Positions 1 through 12,678 of a stretch of DNA of 64,000 bases are shown here, one piece after another. Position numbers and translations under genes: made by a program. Under the pieces are notes generated by a model. That model made no database searches, was not told where the DNA came from, and saw only the letters and a list, made by a program, of their open reading frames with translations. Where the stretch lies: contig NC_047063.1 in NCBI RefSeq assembly GCF_902459465.1, positions 186,001 through 250,000 of the forward strand, read 5' to 3'. Numbering within the stretch: position 1 is the stretch's first letter; every line of letters begins with the position of its first letter. This DNA is from Asterias rubens (taxonomy: Eukaryota; Echinodermata; Asteroidea; Forcipulatida; Asteriidae).

Positions 1-846
1 CATGTATAAACCTATCCAACTCTTACACCCCTTGTATAAACCTATCCAACTCTTACACCCCTTGTATAAACCTATCCAACTCTTACACCCCTTGTATAAA
101 CCTATCCAACTCTTACACCCCTTGTATAAACCTATCCAACTCTTATACCCCATGTATAAACCTATCCAACTCTTACACCCCTTGTATAAACCTATCCAAC
201 TCTTACACCCCATGTATAAACCTATCCAACTCTTACACCCCTTGTATAAACCTATCCAACTCTTACACCCCTTGTATAAACCTATCCAACTCTTACACCC
301 CTTGTATAAACCTATCCAACTCTTACACCCCATGTATAAACCTATCCAACTCTTACACCCCTTGTATAAACCTATCCAACTCTTACACCCCATGTATAAA
401 CCTATCCAACTCTTACACCCCATGTATAAACCTATCCAACTCTTACACCCCTTGTATAAACCTATCCAACTCTTACACCCCTTGTATAAACCTATCCAAC
501 TCTTACACCCCTTGTATAAACCTATCCAACTCTTACACCCCTTGTATAAACCTATCCAACTCTTACACCCCTTGTATAAACCTATCCAACTCTTACACCC
601 CATGTATAAACCTATCCAACTCTTACACCCCATGTATAAACCTATCCAACTCTTACACCCCTTGTATAAACCTATCCAACTCTTACACCCCTTGTATAAA
701 CCTATCCAACTCTTACACCCCTTGTATAAACCTATCCAACTCTTACACCCCATGTATAAACCTATCCAACTCTTACACCCCTTGTATAAACCTATCCAAC
801 TCTTACACCCCTTGTATAAACCTATCCAACTCTTACACCCCATGTA
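1..846. repeat. 30-bp minisatellite, 28 copies
   Basis: A 30-bp unit (starting cttgtataaacctatccaac or catgtataaacc) is repeated head to tail 28 times from the window edge, so the true array may be longer. Copies differ mainly at one position (cttg or catg). Because 30 is a multiple of three, the array is open in frame and would read as a ten-residue peptide repeat, but nothing supports translation. It lies upstream of the first visible UBA3 exon, presumably in a UBA3 intron. Confidence 0.95.
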
Positions 847-1424
847 CATGTAAGAAAGCCTTTCTACTCTATAACATGGTGGACTTTTTTAATGTGTGTC
901 CGTTCTTGAAAACTTAAGTTGCAACTTTTATGCAAAGTTTACTATTGATAATTAGCGTAGTTTAAAAACTAAATTTCTTGAAGCTTTGAAACTTCATGAA
1001 ATTGAAGGTCTTGACGACTTATGTACATATTTTATGTACAACACGAAAACTAAAACTAAAAACGTTTGTTTGTGCGTAATGTGTCTGACGATGTGTTTCT
1101 GCTCTATGAGCCTTTAAATACAAATATGATCTTCTTAGAATTTGCAATGAATGCTTGATGTAAAACCATTCATTGAGTTTGCATGGTGTGTAAACAAAAC
1201 AAACACATAATGCTCTAAACAAGGGGAGTGCCTTTGCATACCGTTATCTTTCCCAGCATTTCATTTCTATGAAACTTGCTTTAAATCATACAGTAGTCCA
1301 GATAAATGTATGCAATTATTTCTTTGTTTTAAGAGTTTCACATCGTAGTTAATGGTTTGGACTCGATCATCGCAAGACGCTGGATAAACAGTATGATGGT
1401 AAGTTCAGGAAATTCATCTTAAAA

Positions 1425-1510
1425 GGGCAAGGCCATTTTCTTTTGCAAAGGGCACTTCCATTTGAAAATCTGAAAGTCTATGGTAAACTTTTAGAAGGGG
1501 CTCTAAAGTT
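1425..1510. repeat. Dispersed GGGCAAGGCC repeat fragment
   Basis: The stretch containing gggcaaggccattttc, then gcaaagggcac, then ggtaaacttt closely resembles 21099-21200. More diverged relatives appear near 42040-42140, 59400-59480 and 60570-60680. It is a dispersed repeat of unknown class. Here it abuts the MITE fragment that follows. Confidence 0.55.
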
Positions 1511-1526
1511 GAGGTCTCAAAATCAA

Positions 1527-1689
1527 ATTCGTGGAAAATTACTTCTTTCTCGAAAACTACGTCACTTCAGAGGGAGCTGTTTCTCACAATGTTTTATACC
1601 ATCAACCTCTCCCCATTACTCGTAATCAAGAAAGGTTTTATGATGATAATTACTTTGAGTGATTACCAATAGTGTCCACTGCCTTTAAT
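1527..1689 (+). mobile_element. Right half of TTAA-flanked MITE
   Basis: This matches the right half of the full element at 22087-22477: the internal block with ctcgaaaactacgtcacttc, then cacaatgttttata, then the terminal sequence accaatagtgtccactgcct followed by TTAA. The left half is absent. It lies in the intron upstream of the first visible UBA3 exon. Confidence 0.75.
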
Positions 1690-1894
1690 TAGCTTTACGC
1701 ATTACTTGCTTTATTATTATTATGATAATATATTTCTGGTAGTGAAGTTAAGGATGCCTCAAAAGTCCACTTAATCACTATAGCTTGCAAGCCTTAGGAA
1801 ACCTGTACACAAGGGTGCTTGCTATACGAACCAGAAACACTGGTGTTATCCCCTACTCTTCAACGACAAGTGTTCTGGGTTCTTTTTCGGCGCT

Positions 1895-2016
1895 ACCATT
1901 GCTAGTGCACGGGACACACAAGTGTCAAGACCAGGACGTGAACCCACACTCTGTTGTTCAGAGACACCAGAGCTCGAGTCCAATGCTCTTAACCGCTTGA
2001 CCACTTGGCAGCACAG
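1895..2016 (-). mobile_element. tRNA-derived SINE, minus orientation
   Basis: Read on the minus strand, the segment has an A-box-like stretch (ccaagtggtcaagcggttaag) followed about 60 bases later by a B-box-like stretch (gggttcacgtcc) and then the tail with gacacttgtgt shared by all copies of this SINE in the window. A poly-G run of about 17 bases lies just to the right (from about 2019). Confidence 0.65.
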
Positions 2017-2178
2017 GGTGGGGGGGGGGGGGGGGTGTGTCAAGTTATCCTAACAAGGTCACTTCTCTTCAAGGCAATAACTGAATTGATCTCAACACCA
2101 AAGCTAGTATCACAGGCACAGTGCTTCCTACGCTAATAGATATCGAATGTTGTACTGTTTCTTTTATATCCGCTATAG

Positions 2179-5100
2179 TTGAGTTTATTGAATTATGAAG
2201 ATGGTGCTGTGGACCCAACATCCATCGTACCAATGATTGATGGAGGAACAGAAGGGTTTAAAGGAAACGCCCGTGTTATCTTACCAGGAATGACGGCTTG
2301 TATTGAGTGTACGCTGGAGCTCTATCCACCACAGGTAAGAATCAGGGCCCAAGCTAAGCAGAACATACTGCTAAGCAAATTTGTTTGCTAAGCAAAATAA
2401 TGGGTTGGGAACCAGTGACAACAATGTAGTCTCTATGCAATTTTGGCTGGTTACCTGTTTCTACTAAGCAAGCAATTTTTCTTGCTTAGCACGGTTTTTG
2501 ACTTAGCAGGTATACATCGTTCTTGGAAATGTGTGCAAGCGCAGAACCATGTAACCAATTGAAAGTTACCTGCTACATGTGTATCTGCTGCCACCATGTG
2601 TTCCAAAGTTTCCCCACAGGCATGAAGCTTTTAAATCCCCTACAGGGGCTGAGGTTTTGGAATAACACTCTGTGTGGAAGGTCATCCATACAACTAGGTA
2701 GCAAAATAGCCCCCAATTATGATCCTGTATATATCCTCCATATCTGATATACCAAGGTCACAGCAAAACAAAGGGTGAACCTATGTGATTATGGTTTGAC
2801 CATAATCAATTGCCTCATGACACCCAATACATCAACAGAGGCACTTTCTCCATGCATGTGGTTGTACAACCTAACGAACCATCCCAGATCAAATGTAAAG
2901 TGTGTGTACACTTTCTAATCCCAGTCCAAACCTTGTATATTATTCAACCAATGGCAATGTGGAGGCCTATCTATCTGGAGGTCACAATGAACCATGTGAA
3001 AGGTGAACAAATCATGAATATTCAGTTTTGTGTAAAGGTTCCTTAACACACAATTAAGGGAAACGTTTTTAAATCTTGTTCATATAATTTGTGGTAGGTT
3101 ATCACAACTGATCCCAGAGATAGTGTAGTTATCGGGTAAAACTGCATTTTCTTTCACAAATTATCAATAGATTAATATCTATGTTTCTCATTACAACTTT
3201 ACCACTATTTGTTTTATGATGCCTTTTTATTTTCTCTATTACCAGATCAATTTTCCGATGTGCACCATAGCTCATACACCCAGACTTCCCGAGCATTGTA
3301 TTGAGTATGTTAAAGTCCTACGCTGGCCTCAGGAATATCCATTTGGGAGTAAGTCTCCAACAGAATATTTATTTTTAGAAATGTTATGATTAATTGATGA
3401 TAGCTGGAATTTGATTTGTATATGACCATATTTGTTTTGTAGAAAATCTTCAGACAAAGTGAGGAATCCGCCCACAACCAAAATATCCATGTGTTGAGAA
3501 AATTATCTTTAAAAGTGAGTTATTTTTCAAACAGTTGTTTTGAAAAAAAAAAAATTAAGATTGAGCAACCAAAGTAAAGCTGATCTCTTTATTCGTACAG
3601 AACTGACAATATTTGTCATTCTTGTTTTTTGTATTTATTTATTCCTAAATTTATTCACCACTTTGTGAAAACGAAAAATGCAACCTGCCTGCTGAGCACT
3701 GTGTACAAAACAATGGATTAGATTATTTTACATGCATTACACAACACATGGAACCCGACCAACGACTTTACATCCCATCCTAAGCAAAGGTTAAGTGTCT
3801 TGCTTTTAAGCAAGACACTTGTGTTCTTCTTAAAATAACACAAGTGTCACGACTGGGGCTCGAACCCACACTCTGCTGGTCAGAAACACAGCAGTTTGAA
3901 TTCATTGCTCTTAACCGCTCGGCCACGACACTTCCACAAATAAATACCTTATATGTACACTGTATGTACATACGATGTATACTAATTAGTACAAAACTAT
4001 TGTGTGGTAGGTCCCAAAACTTGTTAACACAAATGATTTGTTTAAGAATTACAAGCCTTGAAAACACAAACCAGGTATAAACAATTCAATCATTCTAATT
4101 TGTTTTATTCCCAAGGTGATGTAGCCATAGATGGTGATGATCCAACACATATTCAGTGGATATTTGAAAAAGCACAAGAAAGAGCTGATCAATATAACAT
4201 CATGGGGGTGACTTATAGACTGACACAAGGTGAGATAAGCAGGGTGAAACATGAAACAATTGTAGTATGTGACTTATGGTATACGGTATATCTTATGTGA
4301 GACACGAGGAAACGTTTCTTGGTGGGACAATCAAGTTGACATTTACAGTGTCACAATTAGGGTGACAAATGGTTAGACATGCAGCCACTATAAGCATTTC
4401 GGTTTGGGACACTGAAAGGTTAAACATTTATTAAGTGAGTAAATAAAACAAGTTTTGAGTTTTGGTGGTAAGTGCATGGTTTGGTATGAACTCATGGGCC
4501 TTTTTTACGTAATTTGACAATTGTCAATCGGTACGGGCAACTTGCAATAGAGTGTGCCCTCTACAGTGTATTCAAGAAAGGCCATTTTCTCAAAAGCAGT
4601 CGGCTAAAAAACAATCACGCTGTCTGACCTGAATGAGGAAACATACAACAGCTTTCAAAGTATTCCTTCCATTTCGTAAAAGCAGGACAAATACAACCTT
4701 TACTGCTTTACAAACCACCAACAAACTCCGGAATCCCTTTATGAATTAAAAACCTTGAAGCATACAAATCCAAAAATGTTTATCAAATTATGAATGACCA
4801 AGTTCCATTACATCAAATTTAAATACAGGTTGCATATTTTGAGCACGTTACATATATACTTCAAGCTAGAGATGCATCTACGTCACAAACTGTTTCTGGT
4901 TAACGACCCATTTTGGCCTGGTGCTCAGATATTTTTTAGTCTGTGAATGTTAAGTTGGAACCTTGTTTCTGGTTAGAGTGGCTATACCCCCCAGTCTTTC
5001 AAGGCGCAAGGTCTTTCAGGAACCACAATTCTGGTAAATTTGGTCAATTTAACATGAGTGACCATGTCATAGAGGGATATGGTGGACACAGGTTTATTAG

Positions 5101-8100
5101 GTTTGGGTAAATATCAGTTAACACCCAAACCAAACAGTGTACTCAATTGGCTCATACAATATAGTGTCCACCAAAAGACTATACTTTATATCGACTACTC
5201 CGCATCAGTAGACATCAGGTTTTCAAAAGAACCTAATCTACCCAGTAGACACACACACAGTGTTACTGCAAACCAAATATACACTGATACCTCACCATAC
5301 CTCAATCCCCATATAGACTAATGTTGTGTCCACTGTTATTGTATACCTAGGTGTAGTAAAGCATATCATACCAGCAGTAGCATCAACTAATGCAACACTA
5401 TCAGCACAGTGTGTGACGGAAGCTTTCAAGATTGCATCAAGGTAAGTCAATCTGCTATTTTGAATTTATTCATCAAATCTATTTCTTCTTCTTCCAAGTA
5501 AAGTGCAAAATTCATGGTATGAATATAACACACTGTGAGGTTGGTGCGCGCTGTCCAAGTTGATCAAAATCCACAGTTAAGTGTTTTTCTTAGAAACCGA
5601 ATGAGTCTCTTTGCCAACAATTACTTTAAAGTCCACCCATGATTATTAAACTCCTTTTACACGGAGCTCCAAAAAATGCAAAACCAATTTGATGAAATCC
5701 ATATAAATTGCACCAGCGACCTTTTTGTAATAGAGCCGATGAAACGTAATTATTGTTGTTAAAATGAAGAAATATTCTTCTAAAATGCCCATTTGTTTTT
5801 GATTTGTGACATTATTCACTGATAACCAAGGAGTCTGTATCCGTTATTAAATTTAATCCATACATTTATTTTTATACAGACATGTAGCTATAGAAATTCA
5901 ATACACCAAACAGGAATGAAACTATACATCTATCATCTGCAATAACACTCTCAAACAGGTCCACATGTCAAAATTCACTTTAAATACACGTCTGTATCCA
6001 AGCTTTATCTTTACTTGGGTGTTACTGACTACTAATGGTCACTGGCCCACCGATGTGCTGATTGTGTCAGAGTTACTGGTAGAATGTTTGTCTAGGCAAA
6101 GTAATGTAGTGTCATGATGAGTGCTATTGGTTTTCTTTGATGTGTGTAGTGGTAGTCAAGGGTTTCATTGCAGTAACATTCTCAACAACAAATTTTCATC
6201 AAATTGATCTGGCTGGTGAGCTTAAAAGTTTACAAAAATCCTGGCAGTAAATAGTTAAGTTGTACATGTAGGTGGTGCTGTGATTGTCCTTAGGCTCTCA
6301 ATGCATTGATGGTTATCTTGATAGTCAATAATCCTCTAGGTCTTTAGTAAATAGTTAAGTTGTACATGTAGGTGGTGCTGTGATTGTCCTTAGGCTCTCA
6401 ATGCATTGATGGTTATCTTGATAGTCAATAATCCTCTAGGTCTTTAGTAAATAGTTAAGTTGTACATGTAGGTGGTGCTGTGATTGTCCTTAGGCTCTCA
6501 ATGCGTTGATGGTTATCTTGATAGTCAATAATCCTTTAGGTCTTTAGTAAATAGTTAAGTTGTACATGTAGGTTGTGCTGTGATTGTCCTTAGGCTCTCA
6601 ATGCATTGATGGTTATCTTGATAGTCAATAATCCTCTAGATCTTTAGTAAATAGTTAAGTTGTACATGTAGGTGGTGCTGTGATTGTCCTTAGGCTCTCA
6701 ATGCATTGATGGTTATCTTGATAGTCAATAATCCTCTAGATCTTTAGTGAATAGTTAAGTTGTACATGTAGGTGGTGCTGTGATTGTCCTTAGGCTCTCA
6801 ATGCATTGATGGTTATCTTGATAGTCAATAATCCTCTAGGTCTTTAGTAAATAGTTAAGGTGTACATGTAGGTGGTGCTGTGATTGTCCTTAGGCTCTCA
6901 ATGCGTTGATGGTTATCTTGATAGTCAATAATCCTCTAGGTCTTTAGTGAATAGTTAAGTTGTACATGTAGGTGGTGCTGTGATTGTCCTTCGGCTCTCA
7001 ATGCGTTGATGGTTATCTTGATAGTCAATAATCCTCTAGGTCTTTAGTGAATAGTTAAGGTGTACATGTAGGTGGTGCTGTGATTGTCCTTAGGCTCTCA
7101 ATGCGTTGATGGTTATCTTGATAGTCAATAATCCTCTGGGTCTTTCTTCCAAAGAGAGTCTTAAGTGCATCTCTGAAGCGTTTGTATTTTATTGCGTAAA
7201 TGAGTGGATTGATGCTAGAGTTAGCTGCAGCAAACACTGTGGCTATTCCATAAGGTATACCAGAGAGGTTGGCTGCTAAGGTGATGGTATTTGGCAACCA
7301 GCAAATGAAGTACGCAACACAGACTAAGATAAGCGTCTTGATGACATTGCGACGAGCTCGCAGAAGGGATGCCTCTTTGGTCTCTTGATTGGTCTGAGTT
7401 GAATTTGAAGACCCTGCCCCGGTGTGAAGATGTGATTCAATAATGCTCATTGGAACCGGGTCAGTTTGCCTAGCGCTTCGCTTCAGTACGATAGAGATAT
7501 GAATGTATGCAAAGAGCATCGTCCAGGCCGGTGCAATAAATGATATAATGTTGGTTGCCTGCACAAAGGGGTTCAAAGGATTTTTTGAAGTGGGAGGTAG
7601 CGACACAATACATGTTTGCTCTTCTTCGGAGTAAGTAATCAAACCGAAAATCAAAAGTGACAGTCCAACTCCGAAAATCCACGTAATGGTTATAGCAATA
7701 ACTGGTACCCACCAGCATGCTAGTAATGCTTGATACTTGAAGGGGTACACAATGGCCAGGTAGCGTTCCAGGGTTACCAGCATCAAGCTGATTGCCGATG
7801 TTAAAAGAAACATCCAGAGGATGGATTCAGACTTCCAGAGATAACAGTACAACCATCCAGAAAAACCATCAGGTAGTGTCTCTGAGCTTGGAATATTAAA
7901 AAACAACATCAAGACGACTGAGCCTAGTAAATCAGCAACTGCCTGATTGCAGAGGATAGCGTTAGTTACTGTATGCATGTCTGGTACTCGGCATATAGCA
8001 ACACAAACTACAAAGTTCCCCAAAACACCAAGGATACCTATGACTGCACTGAATGCACCCAAGACCTGCCTCATCGTATCATCCATGGTGTCTAGTGAGC

Positions 8101-11100
8101 TACGATGCAGCATAAACAAAGTCTCGTTTACAGATAAACTATTTCCAAAAACATCAATCATTCTGACAATCGCTGTCTTTTCTACTCAAATGCTTACTAA
8201 CTTTGCCAACGTCATACTCTAGCTCATTTCGATAATAACCTCTCCTTCTTTGTGAAGTCTAACTAGCTTCAAGTTCCCACATGGTTTTATATAAACCTCT
8301 CAGTCACATCAAGCCCCTGTAATATGGAAAGTTCAAAGTCTAGTTTTTTTTCCCCATTTATGCATCAATTGAACAAGACAGCTTTTCACCAACGCTGATA
8401 AATGACATAAAAGTTGATTCGATTAGCAGCCTCTGGCAATGTTAAAAATTGTCCAGCGTGGGTATTTTTCAATTCAGATCACGTAGCTGGGTCTATTCGT
8501 TTGATTAACTTTGTTTGTGGCATTACTAATTGATTTTAAAAAGAGTGGTGCTCATCCCTTTTGTTTGTTATGGAGATTTATTTTCTGTTTCTATTGATCT
8601 TGTTGTAAGAGCCCGAAATCTGAAATCTATGTGGTTTAATTTTAATCCAGATGGTTGTGGGTAAATCGAGGTAGTGCAAGTCACATGTGTATCCAAACGA
8701 GAAAAAGGACAAATAGAATACAATATTTTTTTCTATGAAATTACATCGTTGTTAATTCTAGGTATACCACAAACCTTTAAAGTAAAAATTAGAATTTGTT
8801 TACAACTACAATTTGAATTTGTCAAGTAATTTGTTTTCAGTCAAACTGTGAAAATCAAGGCCATGAAATTCAAGGTAATTGACACCAGTTTAGCTTGAGT
8901 TTAGAGACATGTAATTTGTCCCCACTCTCATGAAGACTATCTTATGAAAAATGAGTTAACAAAATTAAAAAGCTAGGGTTGCCAGTATCCCACCAATGTT
9001 GGTGTGACATGTACTTTGCATGTGTGGATTGGTGTAGAAGCTTACATTTCAACCATTTCCCAACATCTTTAAAACCATGTGACATTGTTATTGATTACAG
9101 CTGCTGTAGCCCACTCAACAATTATATGGTATTCAATGACACTGCAGGCTTGTATACATATACCTTTGAAGCTGAGAAGAAGGTGAGTAATCAACGTTAG
9201 CAACCTCCATTAGATACAATTACTCAGAAACCAGGATTGACATCACAAACTTGCCGCCTCTCTGACGACTGATTGCGTGTCTCTTAAAACACACTCAAGA
9301 TTTCCACATCCCAGCTCGAGTGTGAAAAATCAACATTACCTATTTTTGTTGGCGGTTTGTTGTTTTAGTCGCCGGGAGTGTGCGGGTTATCTAATTAATC
9401 TTAGGCACCGAGGCATGGGGGTTGAGGGCAGACCACGCATTTTGCAATTTACTTGTGGGTCATTACTTTCGGGTAAATCATTTATAGGGCATCTTTAATA
9501 TCAGAATGAATGCAGTGAGATTGCCGTAAACTGGTTTGTTGCTTCTTGGAATTGCTAAATTAAAAACGGGGGTAACATTTCTACAATGGTGAGGCAGATC
9601 TCCTCAAACCGCCTTCAGATTTTTATTGAATGCAATTCTTAATGTTGATTCCTGTTGAGAGGATCTTTAAGTTCTCCAAAAATGATAGCCTAAAAAATGG
9701 CTTCAAGTATCATAGGATGCATTTAGTTTGTGAAAACTCAATTCGGTACATGTTCTAGATTATTCTTATAAGAACTGGTCTTGCCGTCTAATAGTGCAGT
9801 AGATTAGGAAATGGAGAAGCTTCATTATGTAATTAGTTCAATTAGGCCTTGTCCTACTCTTTACCTACTCCTTGAATACTTAAAAACAGAATTCAAGTAC
9901 ATTTTCAGTCACATGAGTTTAAGAACAGATTCATTCTAAGTAGAGTTTCAAATATGGATTTTGAGTACGATTGCAAGTACAATGAGAATGGTACTTGTCA
10001 AGTACTAAAACACAGGCACTTTGCTGGGTGCTATCTGTCTTTATAAATTTTACATTTGTGGTATTATTCTAAAACCTGTTTCTAAACATCTGTCCAAGCA
10101 AAAAGCATGTCCCACAAGAATGTTTTTCCTGAAAAAAACTGACTTTCTCAAACTTATTTTTTGTTCACATCTTGAACTTTCACAAAGCGCGTTTTAAAGT
10201 CTTGAGATGTTTATCGCCCCGGCCAACATGAAAGCGGAAGTTTAGCCAATTTAATTTAGACCTGCCACTAACAGTCCTTAAATTGGCTCGGGACACCACT
10301 AGCGTTAAGAGCTACACGGATTACTCATTAACTTTTCTACTATGACTCTTTGGGCATGCAATGCATCACTGGAATGTATTAAACATACACCACAAACAAC
10401 CAACATGCATTGTATTTCAGCAATGTGCTGAATGATGAAAAAATAAATGTTCAACTGATTGTACACAAAAATATCAGGTACATTTACAATAACCGGGCAA
10501 ATATCATCCAAGTGACATTAATAACTCATTGAATTGGATTTGCCATCGTTGACTTTGTTGTACTTTGAAGTCAGCTAAGCACTCCAGGCATGCACAGCAT
10601 ACTTTATAAATTGTTCAATTGAATCAAGTTTTAAGTTCAGTGGAATAAACATTATGGCTACAAAGCTAGGATCATGTTAGCAATTATTTTCCCAACAGTT
10701 TATGACTAAGTAGAGTTGGTTTGATGAGTGTGTGTGTGTGTTTTTATGGAACCAAAGAACAATCTGTGTTACATTGAATGCATGTTGTTCATAATCAAAT
10801 AAAACAGTATTAAACAGTTTTTAATCCGTTAAGCCATCATACTAGTGTCAACAGACTGTTTGTAAACAAATGTTGTTTACTCCGCAAAAAAAGGATTACA
10901 AATCCATTCCCAGTTGAGACCTGGAATATTGAGATAAGGAAACAAACTACCCTGGACTGAAAACAAATTCCATGGAATCCTTTCAGAATAAACACATGGG
11001 AATTGTAAACAAATCTCTATTTGTAACTGCAAATAGTAAACAAATCTCTTTGCCTTGGACTATTCTACCTCCATGGACTAATACTGGCTGAAATCAATCA

Positions 11101-12678
11101 TGTCTATGCCAGATGGCTTGATGGGTTGCAATTTGTTCGATTGATGGTTCTGACCATTTTAAAGATGTGTTCACCCAAACATTTTTTACATATACTATTA
11201 TGTTCTTTCTGTAAGGGTGTGAGTTGACAGATGATTAGCACTTTTATAATTGTTGTTATTATAGGAGGATTGTATTGCATGCAGTCAAGTGCCTCAAGTA
11301 TTGACGTTTCCTGAAGATGCAACTCTTCAGAATCTCTTAGATCACCTCGTAGAGAGTGCTAGCTTGTAAGTAATTATCATGTATGTTATAAAAATGATTC
11401 TTAATCTTACGATGCGTAGTGAGTACCACAGCGTTTTACAAGAAAACAGTACAAAGGCACAACATGTATTGGCTCAAGACAGATTGTTCTGAGCAATCAG
11501 TCATTGAAAAGGGAAGTTTCCAGATGTTTCTTGAAAAATGTTGAACAGATCTAATGAGGGAGACATTTTTAAAGACATTGGGGGGGGGGGGGGAGGGGGT
11601 TGTCAAATGCACCTTTGGAACCACTTAGAACCACTAGTAATAGTAAACTATCTAAACCAGAGCAAAGGCCAGCTTGTCCAGAATGGTCTGCTTGATGATG
11701 CTGTCTGTTATATATTGTTTAATAAGCGCTAGACTTTGGTAGGCTGAGACGGCTTGTTCCTTAACAGTGACTTTCCGATATTAACGAGGCCCAATTTCAT
11801 GGTTCTGCTTTTTACCGAAGCAAATAATAGGCACCTAGACCAAAAGTATTTCACAGGTTAGCGTGAAATATTTGCTTGTGCGCGTGCCTAGTCCACGATA
11901 CTAAGCATTCTTCGCTTACACAGCTAGCGCAATTGACGCTTGCCAGTAAGCCGAGAATGGTGATCGTAAGCGCAGAATTCGGCTGTAAGCAGAGCCATGA
12001 AATTGGGCCCTGGTCTATACTGCATTAACCCTTCCTTATATTGAATGCTTTGCTTAACAGACAGATGAAATCACCAGGAATCACTACAACAGTAAACGGC
12101 AAGAATAAGACGCTTTATATGCAGAACCCTGAAGCCATTCGAATCAGGACAAAGGAAAACCTTCCCAAGAAACTCAAAGGTCAGTTACGCCATGAATATT
12201 CATGTGAAAGGTGAACCACTTTTATTTCCACTAGAATTTATACCAGAGATAATGAAGACATGAACTGTTAACAAACAACTGCATGTACGTACATATTTCA
12301 ACTCCTTCACCAATGACTTAATATCCATTCCGAAATGCAATAATGGTCAAGTGTCTTGCTCAAGGACACAAGTGCCACGAGCAGGACTTGAACCCACACT
12401 GTGCTGATCAGACACCAGAGCTTGAGTGTGGTGCTCTTAACCACTCAGTCACAACACACTACATGTTTAACATGGAGTTTGTTTGGGTGTGTGTATTTAT
12501 AATGCAGTAAACAATGATTGCTTATTTATTGCACATACATTTTGAATTCTTCAACAATTGATTATTATGGGTTATTTCTATTTTCTTCCCAGAGCTTGGA
12601 CTTGAAGAGAAGCAGGAATTAATTGTTGCTGACATCACAGCTCCTGCAGCCCTTATCTTTTCTCTGTCTTACAAGTGA
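2179..12678 (+). CDS. UBA3: NEDD8-activating enzyme E1 catalytic subunit (3' part)
   Basis: UBA3 with NAE1/APPBP1 adenylates NEDD8, holds it as a thioester and passes it to UBE2M for cullin neddylation. Eight exons join in frame: 2179-2334, 3246-3348, 4116-4229, 5351-5441, 9101-9182, 11265-11365, 12061-12179 and 12593-12678 (stop TGA). They give about 283 residues, matching the C-terminal three fifths of the ~460-residue family protein. Visible landmarks are SLLNYEDG and [16 protein letters not shown], the catalytic cysteine in NFPMCTI (codon 3261-3263), zinc cysteines in ACIEC and [28 protein letters not shown], and a C-terminal ubiquitin-fold domain that binds the E2. The N-terminal ATP-binding exons lie left of the window, so 2179 is an exon edge and not a start codon. 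A receptor gene lies antisense in the 5442-9100 intron. I am very sure of the identity. Confidence 0.95.
3745..3935 (-). mobile_element. tRNA-derived SINE, minus orientation
   Basis: This is the best preserved copy. On the minus strand the A box (TGGCCGAGCGG, 3915-3925) matches the Pol III consensus exactly, and the B box (GGTTCGAGCCC, 3856-3866) has one mismatch. The tail contains the shared gacacttgtgt and cttgcttaa blocks. The head resembles a tRNA-Leu or tRNA-Ser. It sits in a UBA3 intron and is not a working tRNA gene because the anticodon and acceptor stems are not preserved. Confidence 0.8.
6246..7145. repeat. 100-bp minisatellite, nine copies, overlapping receptor 3' end
   Basis: Nine near-identical 100-bp units start with atagttaagttgtacatgta at 6251, 6351, 6451 and so on to 7051. 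Copies differ by one to three bases. The last unit (7055-7145) encodes the C-terminal 29 residues and stop codon of the minus-strand receptor, so the other eight units lie downstream of that gene and probably form its 3' UTR. The similarity ends sharply at 7145. Confidence 0.95.
7055..8161 (-). CDS. Orphan class A (rhodopsin-like) G-protein-coupled receptor
   Basis: This is a single uninterrupted exon of 368 residues. Class A marks are in the expected order: N-glycosylation site N12, TM1 with GN at 48-49, TM2 with AVADLL (D77), the TM3 cysteine C106, ERY at 132-134 in place of DRY, the second-loop cysteine C184, TM5 proline P211, TM6 CWLP at 287-290, and TM7 NPLIY at 318-322 followed by a basic helix-8 region. 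It should sit in the plasma membrane and couple to G proteins. The pattern suggests a peptide or amine receptor; I cannot name the ligand. A likely 5' UTR acceptor (ttgtcag) lies just before the ATG. The gene is antisense within a UBA3 intron. The last 29 residues lie in one unit of a 100-bp tandem array, so the tail is probably recent and specific to this lineage. Confidence 0.9.
   Translation of the reverse strand: MIDVFGNSLSVNETLFMLHRSSLDTMDDTMRQVLGAFSAVIGILGVLGNFVVCVAICRVPDMHTVTNAILCNQAVADLLGSVVLMLFFNIPSSETLPDGFSGWLYCYLWKSESILWMFLLTSAISLMLVTLERYLAIVYPFKYQALLACWWVPVIAITITWIFGVGLSLLIFGLITYSEEEQTCIVSLPPTSKNPLNPFVQATNIISFIAPAWTMLFAYIHISIVLKRSARQTDPVPMSIIESHLHTGAGSSNSTQTNQETKEASLLRARRNVIKTLILVCVAYFICWLPNTITLAANLSGIPYGIATVFAAANSSINPLIYAIKYKRFRDALKTLFGRKTQRIIDYQDNHQRIESLRTITAPPTCTP
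8162..9100. other. UBA3 intron stretch with no recognised feature
   Basis: This covers the presumed 5' flank of the receptor gene and the rest of the UBA3 intron. It is AT-rich with no convincing exon, repeat or RNA gene. Any promoter of the receptor should lie here, but I see no clear TATA or initiator signal. Confidence 0.4.
11787..12012. mobile_element. MITE with GGCCCAATTTCATGG inverted termini
   Basis: The left end ggcccaatttcatggttctg is mirrored by the right end cagagccatgaaattgggcc. The interior has matching pieces such as cgcttacacagctagcgc and taagcgcagaattc. Related copies lie at 50245-50449 and 57046-57276. There is no coding capacity, so it is a non-autonomous terminal-inverted-repeat element. 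It sits in the UBA3 intron just before the penultimate exon. Confidence 0.8.
12300..12462 (-). mobile_element. tRNA-derived SINE, minus orientation
   Basis: On the minus strand this has an A-box-like tgactgagtggttaagagc, a B box gggttcaagtcc about 60 bases on, and the tail block with cttgtgtccttgagcaagac. It is the same family as 3745-3935 and lies in the last UBA3 intron. Confidence 0.75.

Noticed and set aside
1-846. Possible CRISPR-like array
   Set aside because: Units are directly joined with no unique spacers, in an animal genome; the same holds for the other arrays.
2-853. 283-residue open frame of ten-residue repeats
   Set aside because: It is the 30-bp minisatellite read in frame; the period is a multiple of three, so openness carries no information.
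3780-3935. Possible tRNA-Leu or tRNA-Ser gene on the minus strand
   Set aside because: A and B boxes are good, but the acceptor and anticodon stems do not form and many diverged copies share the same tail; it is a SINE.
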